Below are positions 53,856 through 64,000 of a stretch of 64,000 bases of DNA, one piece after another. A model generated the notes under the pieces. That model saw only the letters and a program-made list of their open reading frames with translations. It did not search any database and was not told the origin of the DNA. The position numbers were made by a program, and so were the translations under genes. The DNA lies in the NCBI GenBank assembly GCA_963678705.1, contig OY783209.1, forward strand, positions 17,112,001 to 17,176,000. Direction: 5' to 3'. Source of the stretch: Panorpa germanica. Taxonomy: Eukaryota > Arthropoda > Insecta > Mecoptera > Panorpidae. Each line of letters starts with the position of its first letter. Position 1 is the first letter of the stretch.

Positions 53856-56474
53856 CAGGGGCCGGTCATTCTGTAACAAACTTTTCGTACAAATTTTAAC
53901 ACCGTCAAGTGGCGGTCTCATAACGGTAAACCAGAACTAACAGTTTTTTTAAACGCGGGTACCACTATATCGCATGGGTAACACTGAATAATATAATTAT
54001 CGACAATTATCGGCAACAATCGTGAACAACCGTCAAAATTCAAATATGCACATGGATGCTTATGTCAAATGATGTCAAAATTAAGCAAGTGCGAAACTTG
54101 TGTATAAATATTTTAAAATAAGCGAGACTAGACTTCTGAATAATGTGGTTAATCTACCAGTGTTGTGTGAGGACCCCAGCACAAGAAATAATTGTAAGTA
54201 CAAAAATTCCATATTACATTTTTCTATAATTAAATCACAAAAATAGAATCTTCCTTGTTTGATCAATGACAATTAATTTGAATCATGATCATGATTATAT
54301 TTCTATGACTTGAATAAATAATGTATAACACTCGTTATTGTCAAAGGATTTATCGTTCTTGCAACAGTATGTGAGCAACTCAAAGTCAACATCAAAGCCA
54401 TGGAGGATTTAATGGAAGAAAAAGCTCGAAACAATTCAAATATTTGAGGTAATCATTTCTGCACTTATTATTTAAAGTAATACATTAAAAACAAAATATA
54501 ATACTTTAGTAATAACATCTTTTATCATTTTTATCAGGTGCAGTACTCAACGATAACAGTGGTCCAATCCTCTGTATGAAGTTTCTCATATTATGAAGTA
54601 CATCAGTAATGACATTTTTGGATAGCAGTTACACTTATGTTTTAACACATGGAAACCTAATTATGCAGTATATAGAAGAGTCGTAAGAGAGGTTCATACC
54701 CGAAAAACATTCCCGGGACATATAACTTAGCGACACGTCAAGAAGAACATAATTCCGAGATTGCAAACATGTAGTAGACATGCAGTACAAATATTAAGTC
54801 AATGAGTAGGAATGCATTTACTTCAAATGTCTTCTAGTACATTTATTTATATTACAAACAAATCTATTTTCTTCAACCTTATCGTTGACTCTTATATTTT
54901 TCAATTTAGGTCTGCAAGACAACTCTTAGAAAAATATACTAACTGTACTGGAGAATTCCTTCTCCTTTGCGATCATCTGTTCGATAGTTTAAATGGTTTT
55001 AATCATAATCAGGAGGATAAAGTGAGAAAACCATTCAAAAGCTCACTAGAAGAAAATTCACCATACAAAGCGTTTTGAAATAAACATCTACGAACTATTA
55101 GAAATATGAAAGCAATACTTTTAAAGACTAGCCAAGTTAACAATAAAATTACGTGTCTTAAGAATTTGGCATCGATAATGTCAAAGTTTTTTGCAATAGA
55201 CTACAAAGAACTTTTCGTTTTTATAAACTTTTATTGAAACATGTAAACCAAGACGCTGACTTGAACATTTCTTTGGACAGATAAGGTCCCTTAATGGTAG
55301 GAATGTTATGCCGAGTACTTATCAGTTTTGCTTGTCCTATATTTATTTTTAATTACATATTAAAGTGAACCTAAGGTATTTGGTACAAATTGTGTATATG
55401 ATTATGGCAATTGTCTTGATAAAGTTGATACTTTCCTAACACAAGCAAATTTATTATGGAACGAAACTGATAACTGTATTGCTATCGAAAATCCGATAGA
55501 GCCCAGTACAATGTGCCCCTCAGGAGCACTCGGTGTAAGATGCTCTTACAAATCATCACACATCATGTTACAAATGTATTGAAGACTATAAATCTGGTAA
55601 GTGTTTAATATAATTCAATAGACCTAATCTTTTTTAAAGGTGCTACATGTTATATTTATTTTAGACGAATATTTGAGGATAGCTTTTGAAAATAATATTA
55701 GTACAAATGTTGACGCTGCCAGAAACCTTACAAGGAACTTAATACCGAATGTTTGCTACAACAAGTGATCCAGTCTAACGATGCTGGTCTATTTGGAGAA
55801 CAAAGCAGAATACTAAACTATGCTGGAGAAAAATAATATTATGCAGCTATTAGAACTCTGTCAAATAAATCATGTGGCAGTATGAATACCTTGCTGAAAA
55901 AAGATGATCTACGCTTTGATTTAGATTAAATGCAAATGAGGGGCTACAGATTTGTATAAAGCTAGAATTAAAGGTATTAATTAATTTGATATGTAACATT
56001 ATATATTCTTTAAAAGGTTTATTAACGACTGAAAACTTAAATTATTGCTTATGTACAGAAATTTATGTTATGTAAAACATATACCTTTAATTCTTCGTCG
56101 ACGTTTTAAGTATTTACATATTTTTGGGATTGTAATACAACTTTTTAAATGAATTTGTATTGTTAACCGAATAATAGTTATTGTGTATGAATAATAAAGA
56201 ATATATTATAACTAAAATTAAACTCTTTTGCTAAAATAGTAATAAGGTTGAATAAGTGGTAAATTAATATTTTTTTTAAGTGCTAATAACTCTCAAAAGT
56301 TATTGAACTTAAAAAAAATATTTTTTTATTTTTAAATTTTATAATAATTAAATTCCAAATATAGGCTCCTCCCACAAAAATCTGCTAGTTCCAATTTATC
56401 GTTATGAGACCGCCACATGTCGAAATGATGCCATATTTTGTACGAAAAATTGGTTAGAAAGTGACCGGCCCCTG
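53856..56474 (+). mobile_element. 2.6-kb DNA transposon with ~95-bp TIRs
   Basis: Both ends start CAGGGGCCGGTCA (read inward) and stay similar for about 95 bp through TTTTCGTACAAA and GTGGCGGTCTCATAACG. Flanked by an 8-bp target duplication. The size of the duplication fits P, hAT and a few other superfamilies. Coding remnants inside favour a P-type transposase (see next entry), while the CAGGGG terminus is also hAT-like. Inserted in Helitron-like M2 and therefore younger than it. Confidence 0.88.
54360..55960 (+). pseudogene. Transposase remnant, P-element-like
   Basis: Broken plus-strand coding sequence. The best segment (about 54900-55130) reads SARQLLEKYTNCTGEFLLLC, DHLFDSLNGFN and KPFKSSLEENSPYKAF. 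A SARxLL...F..L.D.LFD..N pattern is what I associate with the middle domain of P-element/THAP9-type transposases. Short frames upstream (VCEQLKVNIKAMEDLMEEKA, about 54370) and downstream (ENPIEPSTMCPSGALGVRCS, about 55485-55545) are probably parts of the same gene. Candidate introns are GT...AG at about 54449-54538 and 55595-55663. Catalytic residues cannot be placed. Family assignment is tentative. Confidence 0.5.
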
Positions 56475-57160
56475 ATTTGTTAATAAATAAAAGTTATTTG
56501 ATAAATTGAAAATAATGCAAAATATTATTTTTAAGTATTTTTCGCTAAAATATATCATTTTTTTAATTTATATTTCCTTATTTTGTTGTAATTCCTTTAT
56601 TTACTGTAATAAAGCACTGTATTGACAAGTCTCCAGTGCCCCCGCCCATAAGCCCAAATCGTCACCTCTTGGCTCCATGCTTTCTTACGTTTCCTAACTT
56701 TTAATTTGATTCCTCTAAACTTCCGCCATAAAGCGCCTCCTACTTTTAGCACTCTGCATCGCTTCTTCCCTGAGCATCGTCGGTCTTTAGAGAACTTTCA
56801 CAGCGCTATAGCTTTAGCGCTATAATTTAATAGTCCTTCGCTTCCTCCTCCCTGCGTAAAATTATCAATAGCCCTAATGAAGCACAGTATTGATCAATGT
56901 CCACTGCCCCGCCCCTAAACACCAATCATCACCTCTTGGCTCTTCTTTTAATTGTATTCGTCTGCACCTCTGCCATAATGCGCCCACTTGCAACATCACA
57001 GTCCACCTGAGCATCATCGTTCATCAAGGCACTTTCCTATCGCCTTCGTTTTCGCGCAATCATTAAATAATCTTACGCTTCCACCTCCTGCGTACTAATC
57101 TCTTAGCAATTAGTTTTCAAAATTAATACTTTACTGACAACCTACATACTAAACCGCCGC

Positions 57161-57317
57161 GCTTTTTCTTTTTTTTTATACCAAAATCGCCTTTTCTTAT
57201 CACAAAAATTTTTTTCTCACTCTAAATTCTTCACTTTTGGAAGTAGCACAAGTCTAGAATAATTTTAAGTTTTAATAAATTGATAAAGTTTAGTTTTAAG
57301 TTTGAATGTATATAGGA
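57161..57317. other. Short AT-rich spacer
   Basis: CCGCCGCGCTTTTTC at 57154 resembles GCACCGCGCTTTTTTG at 57730; the two flank the LINE fragment. Otherwise nothing. Confidence 0.3.
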
Positions 57318-57640
57318 ATCCTTTCTCCTCGTTTCCCAATCTAAGTCTGGCAATCCTTCTCATGTTTTTGTCTTTTTTTTCTCTTAAGTAATGTGGTATC
57401 TCTCTCACAAATCCTTTTATATCTTGTGTTGTAATTACTCTTCTCGATTTTTTCTATTCTTTCCTGTTGCAGTATCTCTTTGTCCCTTCTCCTTAGCTCA
57501 TCTTCCACACTTGCGCCTCCTTCTCTTCTTCTTTCTGCCTCCTCGATCGCCATTCCATTCCTTTCTCTTTTTTAAGCCTCCCCCTCTCTCTCCCATCCCT
57601 CGCTTCTTTCTACTCCCACCACATCTGCTATATTTATCTT
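57318..57640 (-). pseudogene. Third copy of the LINE C-terminal fragment
   Basis: Minus-strand frame 57553-57341 (MAIEEAERRREGGASVEDEL, RRRDKEILQQERIEKIEKSN) matches the region between the thumb and the zinc-like motif of the captured LINE fragments in M1 and P2. Only this short charged segment plus RLRLGNEEKG is present. It is not bounded by the same junctions, so it is an independent insertion or a rearranged piece. Confidence 0.7.
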
Positions 57641-58100
57641 TATCTTTATTTATATTTTTTTATCGAACTAGTGTAAACCCTACATCTATATAATTACTAA
57701 ATTAGAACATGTAAAATTAAGTATTTAAAAGCACCGCGCTTTTTTGAATATTTGAGATCACATATTAAAATCATTTGTAAATTTATTTTATCATATATTC
57801 AAACACATCACATATATTTATAGTTGGTTTGAATCTTGGGAAGTAAGTATTACACTGGCCAATATTAACGAAATTATGTGTAAAATGTTGTCAAATATCA
57901 CATTTTCTAGTCAACTTTAACCCTCAATATCTTCTATTTCTTAATAAAAAGTGGTAAAAGAAATATTACGTAGTGATTTTGACATGTTTTGAGAATACAA
58001 TAAGCATAATAAAACCTAAAAATATGCAGTAGTTTTTTTACAAAGTCAAAAACAACATTGGTCGGTATTGTAAATAATTACCCCTCTTTCTACTAATTTT

Positions 58101-61100
58101 ATGGATAACATTAGAAACTACAATAGCTCCCTTGCATTTGCTTCATTTGGAGCACGTATTGATCACCCTCCAGGCACACGTGGGCCGTACTGTTTTAGGA
58201 TATGTGGCCAAGTTTACCATAGAATATCATCAGCACAACCTACGGAAGGTAAACATCCAAACTTTGGTCAATTGTATATTCTAGATCCTGATGAGGCCAT
58301 ATGTAAGCTGACTTGGAAGGGATAAATCCTTTTGATGTGCAGATGAACATTGTACAGCAACTCGCAAAAGATCCACGACGATACAACGTTTTGTCTACTA
58401 ATGAAGTAGCATTATTATTTACGAGTAAGGATGGATTACCACCTTCTGATAAAGACATTTGTGTCTATCAAAAAGATGGTAATCTTCGTAACATTAATAT
58501 TTTTAACGAAAATTGCGATCCAATGACTTATTTGTTGTTATGTCCAACCGGTGAACTCGGTCATTCGGAACATTTACTAAATGTTTTATTAGCAAGAAGA
58601 ATTTCTCATCGGCAATTTTATTCTTATAAACTTAGATGCACGGGCTCTTTTAATCCATTTCTTAGTGCCGGAAAACTTATCCAACAGTATATTGTTGACG
58701 CGTATTCTAAAATGGAAGGTAATAGACTTAATTTCATACGCAACGCAAATACGCAAAAAAAATTGCGGTCAGAAATCTATCAGGGTCTCACAGATTATGT
58801 CAAAAATAAATCCATTAATGAAGGAATTATACCCAGCAGAATGGTTATTTTACCAAGAACATTTGTCGGAAGTCCACGTAGCATGTCACAACATTATCTT
58901 GATGCTATGGGAATTATTTGTAAATATGGTTCACCAGATTTGTTTATTACAATGACATGTAATCCCGAGTGGCCAGAAATTAAAAGTAATTTACTTAATA
59001 ATCAACGAACCGAAAATCGTCCCGATTTAGTTGTTAGAGTATTTTAATTAAAAGTGAAAGAACTCTTTGACGATCTATTGAAAAGACATATTTTCAGTAA
59101 GGTAACAGCTATCGTTTTTGTTATTAAATTTCAAAAACGCGGTTTACCTCACATTCATATTCAAATAATTTTAAATAATCAAAATAAAATTCGAAACACG
59201 GAACTTATTGATAAAGTTGTATCTGCAGAAATTCCAGATAGTAAAACTCATCCCATTTTATTTGATGTGGTCAAGAAATGTATGATTCACGAACCATGTG
59301 GTCCTTATAATTTAAACGCAATATATGCATGAAAGACAACAAATGCAGTAAAGATTTTCCGAAATCATTTCAAGCTTCCACTGTAAATAACAGTAACGGG
59401 TACCCTTTGTACAGACGTCGGGATAATGATTCAAAAATTGATTTTTACACAGCAAAAGGCACTATAAAACATACAGTAGATAATAGATGGGTTGTACCGT
59501 ACAATAGATTCCTTTCCTTGAAATATAGATGCCACATTAATGTTGAAATTTGTGCTTCGGTTAAAAGCGTAAAATATTTATTTAAATATATATATAAGGG
59601 CCATGATTGTGCCAATGTTAAGATAACATCTGAAGGACAAGCACAATTAGACTGGAATGAAGTTTCATTTTATTTAGACGCGCGATATGTTTCCCCACCA
59701 GAAGCTATGTGGAGAATATTTGCATTCGACCTGCAATATAAAACACACACTATATATAGGTTAGCAGTTCATTTAGAAAACAAACAAAATATTTTATTTA
59801 CTGAAGGAAATGAAGAATCTGCATTAGCAAAGTCTTCAGAAACTACATTAACGGCTTGGTTTAAATTAAATTCAACATTGGTAGAGGCTAAAACTTATTT
59901 GTATACAGAAATACCTGAACATTACATTTTTGATCGCAAAAAAACATGGACTTTAAGACAGCGCATAAGTCATTTGATAATTCCGAGAATATATAGTGTT
60001 AGTCCTAAAGAATGTGAAAGGTTTTATTTAAGGTTATTGTTGCTTCATGAACGCGGCGCTACGTGTTTTAAAGACTTGCGAACTCTCAATGGAATCGAAT
60101 ATTCCACTTTCCACGAAACAGCAAAACAATTAGGTTTATTGAATGATGCTACTCAATGGGATCGTTGTTTAGATGATGCTTCAATTTGTAAAATGCCCAA
60201 ACAGCTACGACAGCTATTTGCTTTTATTTGTATTTTTTGCGAACCCTGCGATCCTAATTTATTATGGAATAATCATAAAGTTAGTTTATGCGAAGATTAT
60301 AGTTTAACTTATAACCAAGAAACTGCCGAACAATTAGCTATCAACGACATCATTGGTATTTTAAAATTACACAATTTTAATTTTACGGATTTTGGATTTC
60401 TGGAATATCATAACGTAAATTTAGTTTTAGTTAGGGAAACATTTAACCAAACAGAAGAATTTGAGCAAGGGGTTAATTTCAGTAATCAATTAAATTCGGA
60501 ACAGAAAAACGTATTTGATGAAATAATGCTTTGCATAAACAACGATAATGAACAGCAAAGATATTTCTTTGTTTATGGGTCGGGTGGTTCTGGGAAAACA
60601 TTTCTTTATACTGCTTTACTACACGTCGTACGTGAGATGGGATTTACTGCTATACCTGTGGCTTGGACAGGGATAGCTGCGACTTTACTGAAAGCGGGGA
60701 GGACGATTAATTCGCAGTTTAAATTACTGGTTCCCCTAGATGGAAATTCAACTTCATCCATAAGGCACAACTCTATTGATGGGAAGTTATTAAAATCAGC
60801 TAAGTTAATTATATGAAATGAGGTTACAATGGCGCCCTACTTTGCTTTAGATGTAGTAGATATGTGCCTTCGCAATTTAATGAAAAATAATAAGCCATTT
60901 GGAAAGAAAATCTTTTTACTAGGAGAAGTTTTTCGACAATGTCTTCCTGTTGTTAAACGCGGTTGCAGATATAGTTTCAACGTGTATTCAAAATAGCCGG
61001 TTATGGTCACTTTTCAAAATTAAGCATCTGACAATTAACATGAGAGTTGCGCATGAAGAAATCGATTTTAAAACGTTGTTATTACAACTTGGAGATGGAC

Positions 61101-61873
61101 TAATTAATGATTGTCCAGGTAGTGTAGTAAACATGGTTAAAATTCCAAATAAATTCATTTCCGCCAAACCTTTAGTCGATGAAATATACAGCGATATTAA
61201 TTTAGTTACTCTTGATGAATTAAAATCTCGCGTAATTTTATGTCCATTAAATGAAGACACATTACAGATTAATGAAAAAATTTTAAATTTATTGGATGGG
61301 GAACAAATTTGCTCTTTAAGTCATGACTCTGTTTCAACTGATTCTGATACAGAACAAAATCATTTCCCAGTAGAATTTTTAAATAGTTTGACACCATCGG
61401 GTATTCTTCCACATAAATTGAATTTAAAAATAGGTGCAATTATAATGCTCTTAAGAAATATGAATGCTAATAGTGGACTTTGCAATGGAACCCGCTTAAT
61501 TGTAAAACATATCTATACATCTGTAATAGATGCAGAAATAATTACTGGAAGTCACACTGGTGATCGCGCTCTTATTCCTAAAATAGTTTTAGCTCCTTCT
61601 GATATAAATCTTCCATTTATACTTAAAAGAGTTCAGTTTCCTGTTCGATTAGCATTTGCTATGACAATAAATAAATCACAAGGTCAAACTTTTGAAAAAG
61701 TAGGTGTTTTATTACGGGAACCAGTTTTTACCCATGGCCAATTATATGTCGCGTTTTCAAGGGTTAAATCATCCAATAATTTAAAATTTGAAACATTAAC
61801 TTCTGTTGCTAAATCAAAGAAAGATATATTTACATCTAATGTAGTTTATAAAAATGTACTTCTGTTAGAATAG
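58101..61873 (+). pseudogene. Helitron Rep/helicase (RepHel)
   Basis: Rolling-circle replication initiator fused to a Pif1-type helicase. The Helitron-like N-domain (FGARIDHPPGTRGPYCFRIC, 58101-58325) is followed, after a frameshift, by 58313-59047 (MTYLLLCPTGELGH, GSPRSMSQHYLDAM, FITMTCNPEWPEI). A TAA at 59045-59047 interrupts the same frame. The HUH motif PHIHI (His codons 59150 and 59156) lies in the next piece. A frameshift near 59330 leads to the two-tyrosine region KYLFKYIYKG (59572-59601). Helicase Walker A is GSGGSGKT at 60577-60600. Walker B is damaged: TGA replaces the preceding Trp (60814-60816), and AATGAG codes N-E instead of D-E. Motif III reads GEVFRQ, not GGDFRQ. After a frameshift near 60965, the C-terminal motifs INKSQGQTFEKV and YVAFSRVKS are intact, ending at 61873. 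Confidence 0.93.
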
Positions 61874-61888
61874 ATACCTCCAAATTAT

Positions 61889-62600
61889 TCGAAAATATTT
61901 ACTTTTTGCTATTTCATCTGCTATTCGAATTTTATAAGTAATATTATTATAATTCATTCAAGTCAAATGATAGTGTCCTTAAATATAAGATTCTCTACGT
62001 ATTTTTCTTTTAGCAGTCATTTGTTAAACAAATACTTTAATCGGGAGAGTGAGATTATCATTTAATTGCTTCTAGATAGATATAATTGAGATTTATTTTT
62101 TAAGTTCTCATTATTTTTTTATTATATAGTTCACATTAATTTTTACTTAATTAAACTATTAACCTTAAAAACCTTCCATCGTTTTTACAGTTCGAAATTA
62201 TTTAATCTTTGCGATTTCACCTGTTATCCGTGTTTCATAAGTAATGATGTTTTATTTTATCAGTTTTAACCCAAATAGTGCTTTAAATTTAAGATTCTCT
62301 TTACGTATTTTTCTATTGGCTTTCATTTGTTAAACAAATACTCTGGTCGGGAGAATGAGATTATCATTTAATTGCTTTTAGATAGGTATAATTGAGATTT
62401 ATTATTTAAGTTCTTATTATTATTTTTTTATTTACTCTTAAATTTTAGATTCTCTCTACGAATTTTTCTATTGGCTTTTATTTGTTAAACAAATACTCTG
62501 ATCGGGAGAGTGAGATTATCATTTAATTGTTTTTAGATGGGTATAATTGAGATTTATTATTTAAGTTCTTATTACTATTCTATTATTTACTTTTAGATAA
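61889..62600 (+). repeat. Tandem repeats with paired hairpins, downstream of RepHel
   Basis: Two ~300-bp units (from about 61889 and 62195) and a third, shorter one (62436-62590). Shared blocks are AGATTCTCT.TACG, ATTTGTTAAACAAATACT, CGGGAGAGTGAGATTATCAT and TATAATTGAGATTTATT. Each unit holds an ATTTGTT/AACAAAT palindrome directly followed by an ACTCT...AGAGT stem (perfect in unit 3). Confidence 0.85.
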
Positions 62601-64000
62601 AAGTGTTATATATTTTATATAGTATGTTATTTGTATTTAAATTGTTTTCAGGCTATCAAATGTCCTTTTATGGCTTCATTCCTTTTAATAATCCTATCAG
62701 TCCTATCCTTTTCCGGCAACAAAGTTTCAAATTAATAAAATGCAGTCAAATTCGACAAACAATAACTTTTACATAAAGGCAGTTAATGATTATCCTGCGA
62801 ATACATTTTAAAAATTTGTTTCATATTCTTTACCTGCTCGCGGTGTTGTCGCATGATTTATTTAATTACGTTTAGAAAAATACTTTTTCGTACAAAACAT
62901 TAATTGTAATCATTTTAAAATACACATTTTAACTGTAATCCAAAGTACAATAACTAATTATTGTTATCTGATCAGTATTTTTATTACAACGTTTGCAGAT
63001 AAATTAACTAAAAAGAATATTTCCTTTTTTAAATTATAAATTATGCTTCCTTATTATAAATTATTATAACAAATAATTAATATTAAATTATAACCTTATT
63101 AATTCTAATAATTTATTATATTGTACCAATCAACTTTTAGGTATTTGCGATCAAGAAGTGTTTAAAATGAATAAAGATCTACTAGTATAGAAGAATCATT
63201 TGTCTGAAATACATTTAGAAGTAATTTAAAATGCTTTTTCCAAATAATTTATACTATTAGGCTGATGTTATCAAAAACAACATAACATACTAAAAGGCAT
63301 TATACTTTTTTAAACAAAAATATTTCTGAAGTTGCAAAACATAATTTTTCTGTTTAAATTTTGTGAAATAACTACTACAAATTGTTTAAGACAGTCATGC
63401 AAGTACGATGTAAATTAATGTTATTGTACTTTACAAAGCGAAAAAAGGGCCGTGACAAAAAAAATTTTATCAAATTAATACAATAAAATAAACAATTTAT
63501 TTTAGTTGAATGTGTATATTTATGAAAGACAAGGCAGAATAAACAATTCAACGAAGCAGATAATAGTAATGTTCATCACATGTACAAACTGTAAGTGCAT
63601 CATTTATTTCTTTTGAATTTAATATGTTTTCTTTATTTATTTATTATGGACGCTTCTTTTAGGTGGAAAAATAAAGTGCTACTATTTAAATGCTCAACCT
63701 ACAATGGTATTGAGATAACACACCGCCAACACATGTTACTACTATCACCGGAGACCTATTAAGGCATTACTATCTGAAACGATACCTATTGTGTTAATAG
63801 CTATGCGTTTATGGAAAAACAACTAAAATAATATCAACATTAAAAATACAGAGAATACTTTTAACTGGTCAATGGTGAAATGATTTTTATTATGTATATT
63901 AAAGTATACGAAAAGTGAAGACAATGTTAATAACAATATTGTTACACTTTTTATCGGGCGACGGCGTGTTTTCTTTTTAGTTATTAAATGTTTCAAATTC
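62601..64000. other. AT-rich stretch, no gene recognised
   Basis: No open frame of note, no terminal hairpin with CTRR, and no RNA gene recognised. Confidence 0.5.

Larger units (their letters stand above)
53809..57160 (-). mobile_element. Helitron-like element M2, interrupted
   Basis: Minus strand. The 3' end at 53809 reads hairpin CGTCGC-TTT-GCGACG, GGGCGAAGCG, CTAG, then T. Its body beyond the nested transposon (56483 onward) matches the 3' part of P1 without the LINE fragment (AAAGCACTGTATTGACAAGT..., GCATAATGAAGC-type blocks). It continues to about 57160 (...AACCTACATACTAAACCG), so it is 5'-truncated. Interrupted at 53856 by the 2.6-kb TIR transposon. Confidence 0.7.
57685..62600 (+). 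mobile_element. Autonomous-type Helitron, inactivated
   Basis: Contains a Rep/helicase gene at 58101-61873. A plausible 5' terminus lies at 57685, A|TCTATATAATTACTAAATTAG, which fits the TC(T)..TACTA-type Helitron start. Downstream, three hairpin-bearing repeats occupy 61889-62600. I could not find a convincing CTRR terminus before the window's end, so the 3' boundary is open. Confidence 0.7.

Noticed and set aside
57391-57693. 100-codon plus-strand frame
   Set aside because: Antisense of the short LINE fragment at 57318-57640.
63930-64000. 3' end of the RepHel Helitron near GGGCGACGGCG
   Set aside because: No stem of adequate length and no CTRR with flanking T at the right distance.

Overview
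The window looks like insect (at least arthropod) nuclear DNA. It is about 70% AT, it carries a mariner, Jockey-type LINEs, BEL/Pao, an errantivirus with env, and Helitrons, and I recognise no host gene. The order cannot be fixed from the sequence. Almost everything identifiable is a mobile element or a broken remnant, often nested, so the window reads as a heterochromatic TE graveyard.

Layout. 1-6 kb: AT-rich DNA with a LINE endonuclease relic (1983-2506) and a degraded Helitron-type end (4413-4440). 6.1-8 kb: internally deleted BEL/Pao element, with three 43-aa repeats in its gag-like ORF. 8.46-9.9 kb: broken Jockey LINE on the minus strand, interrupted by a (TA)n tract. 12.55-12.83 kb: 40-bp degenerate tandem array. 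13.86-14.90 kb: mariner with matching terminal repeats and a TA duplication. 15.4-22.16 kb: errantivirus copy A (minus; LTR, env, integrase), split by a 5'-truncated Jockey LINE (15750-19113) with an 11-12 bp target duplication. 22.92-29.76 kb: errantivirus copy B (minus), LTR to LTR, with a 4-bp target duplication, a tRNA-Ser-type primer site, gag, integrase and env remnants, and no visible reverse transcriptase. 30.5-31.85 kb: old Jockey ORF1 relic. 32.25-36.69 kb: near full-length Jockey LINE (minus) between 12-bp duplications. 37.3-37.7 kb: Gypsy integrase tail.

38.1-57.2 kb is the most unusual region. It is an array of related elements that begin TCT(T)ACTATT.ATAATG and end in a CGTCGC/GCGACG hairpin followed by CTAG and a flanking T. 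This is the terminal signature of Helitrons. Copies lie head-to-tail with no spacer (46120/46121, 50126/50127, and 38351/38350 on the minus strand) and also in inverted orientation. Some carry a captured LINE reverse-transcriptase fragment, and their bodies are built of degenerate ~120/243-bp GC-cored units. One is interrupted by a 2.6-kb transposon with ~95-bp inverted repeats and an 8-bp target duplication.

57.7-62.6 kb holds a Helitron with a nearly complete but inactivated Rep/helicase gene, followed by hairpin-bearing tandem repeats. The last 1.4 kb shows nothing recognisable.

None of the transposase, Rep/helicase or LINE ORF2 genes is intact. The only uninterrupted long frames are gag of errantivirus B and the gag-like frame of the BEL element. 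Coordinates of degraded elements are approximate to tens of bases unless a target duplication or terminus is named.
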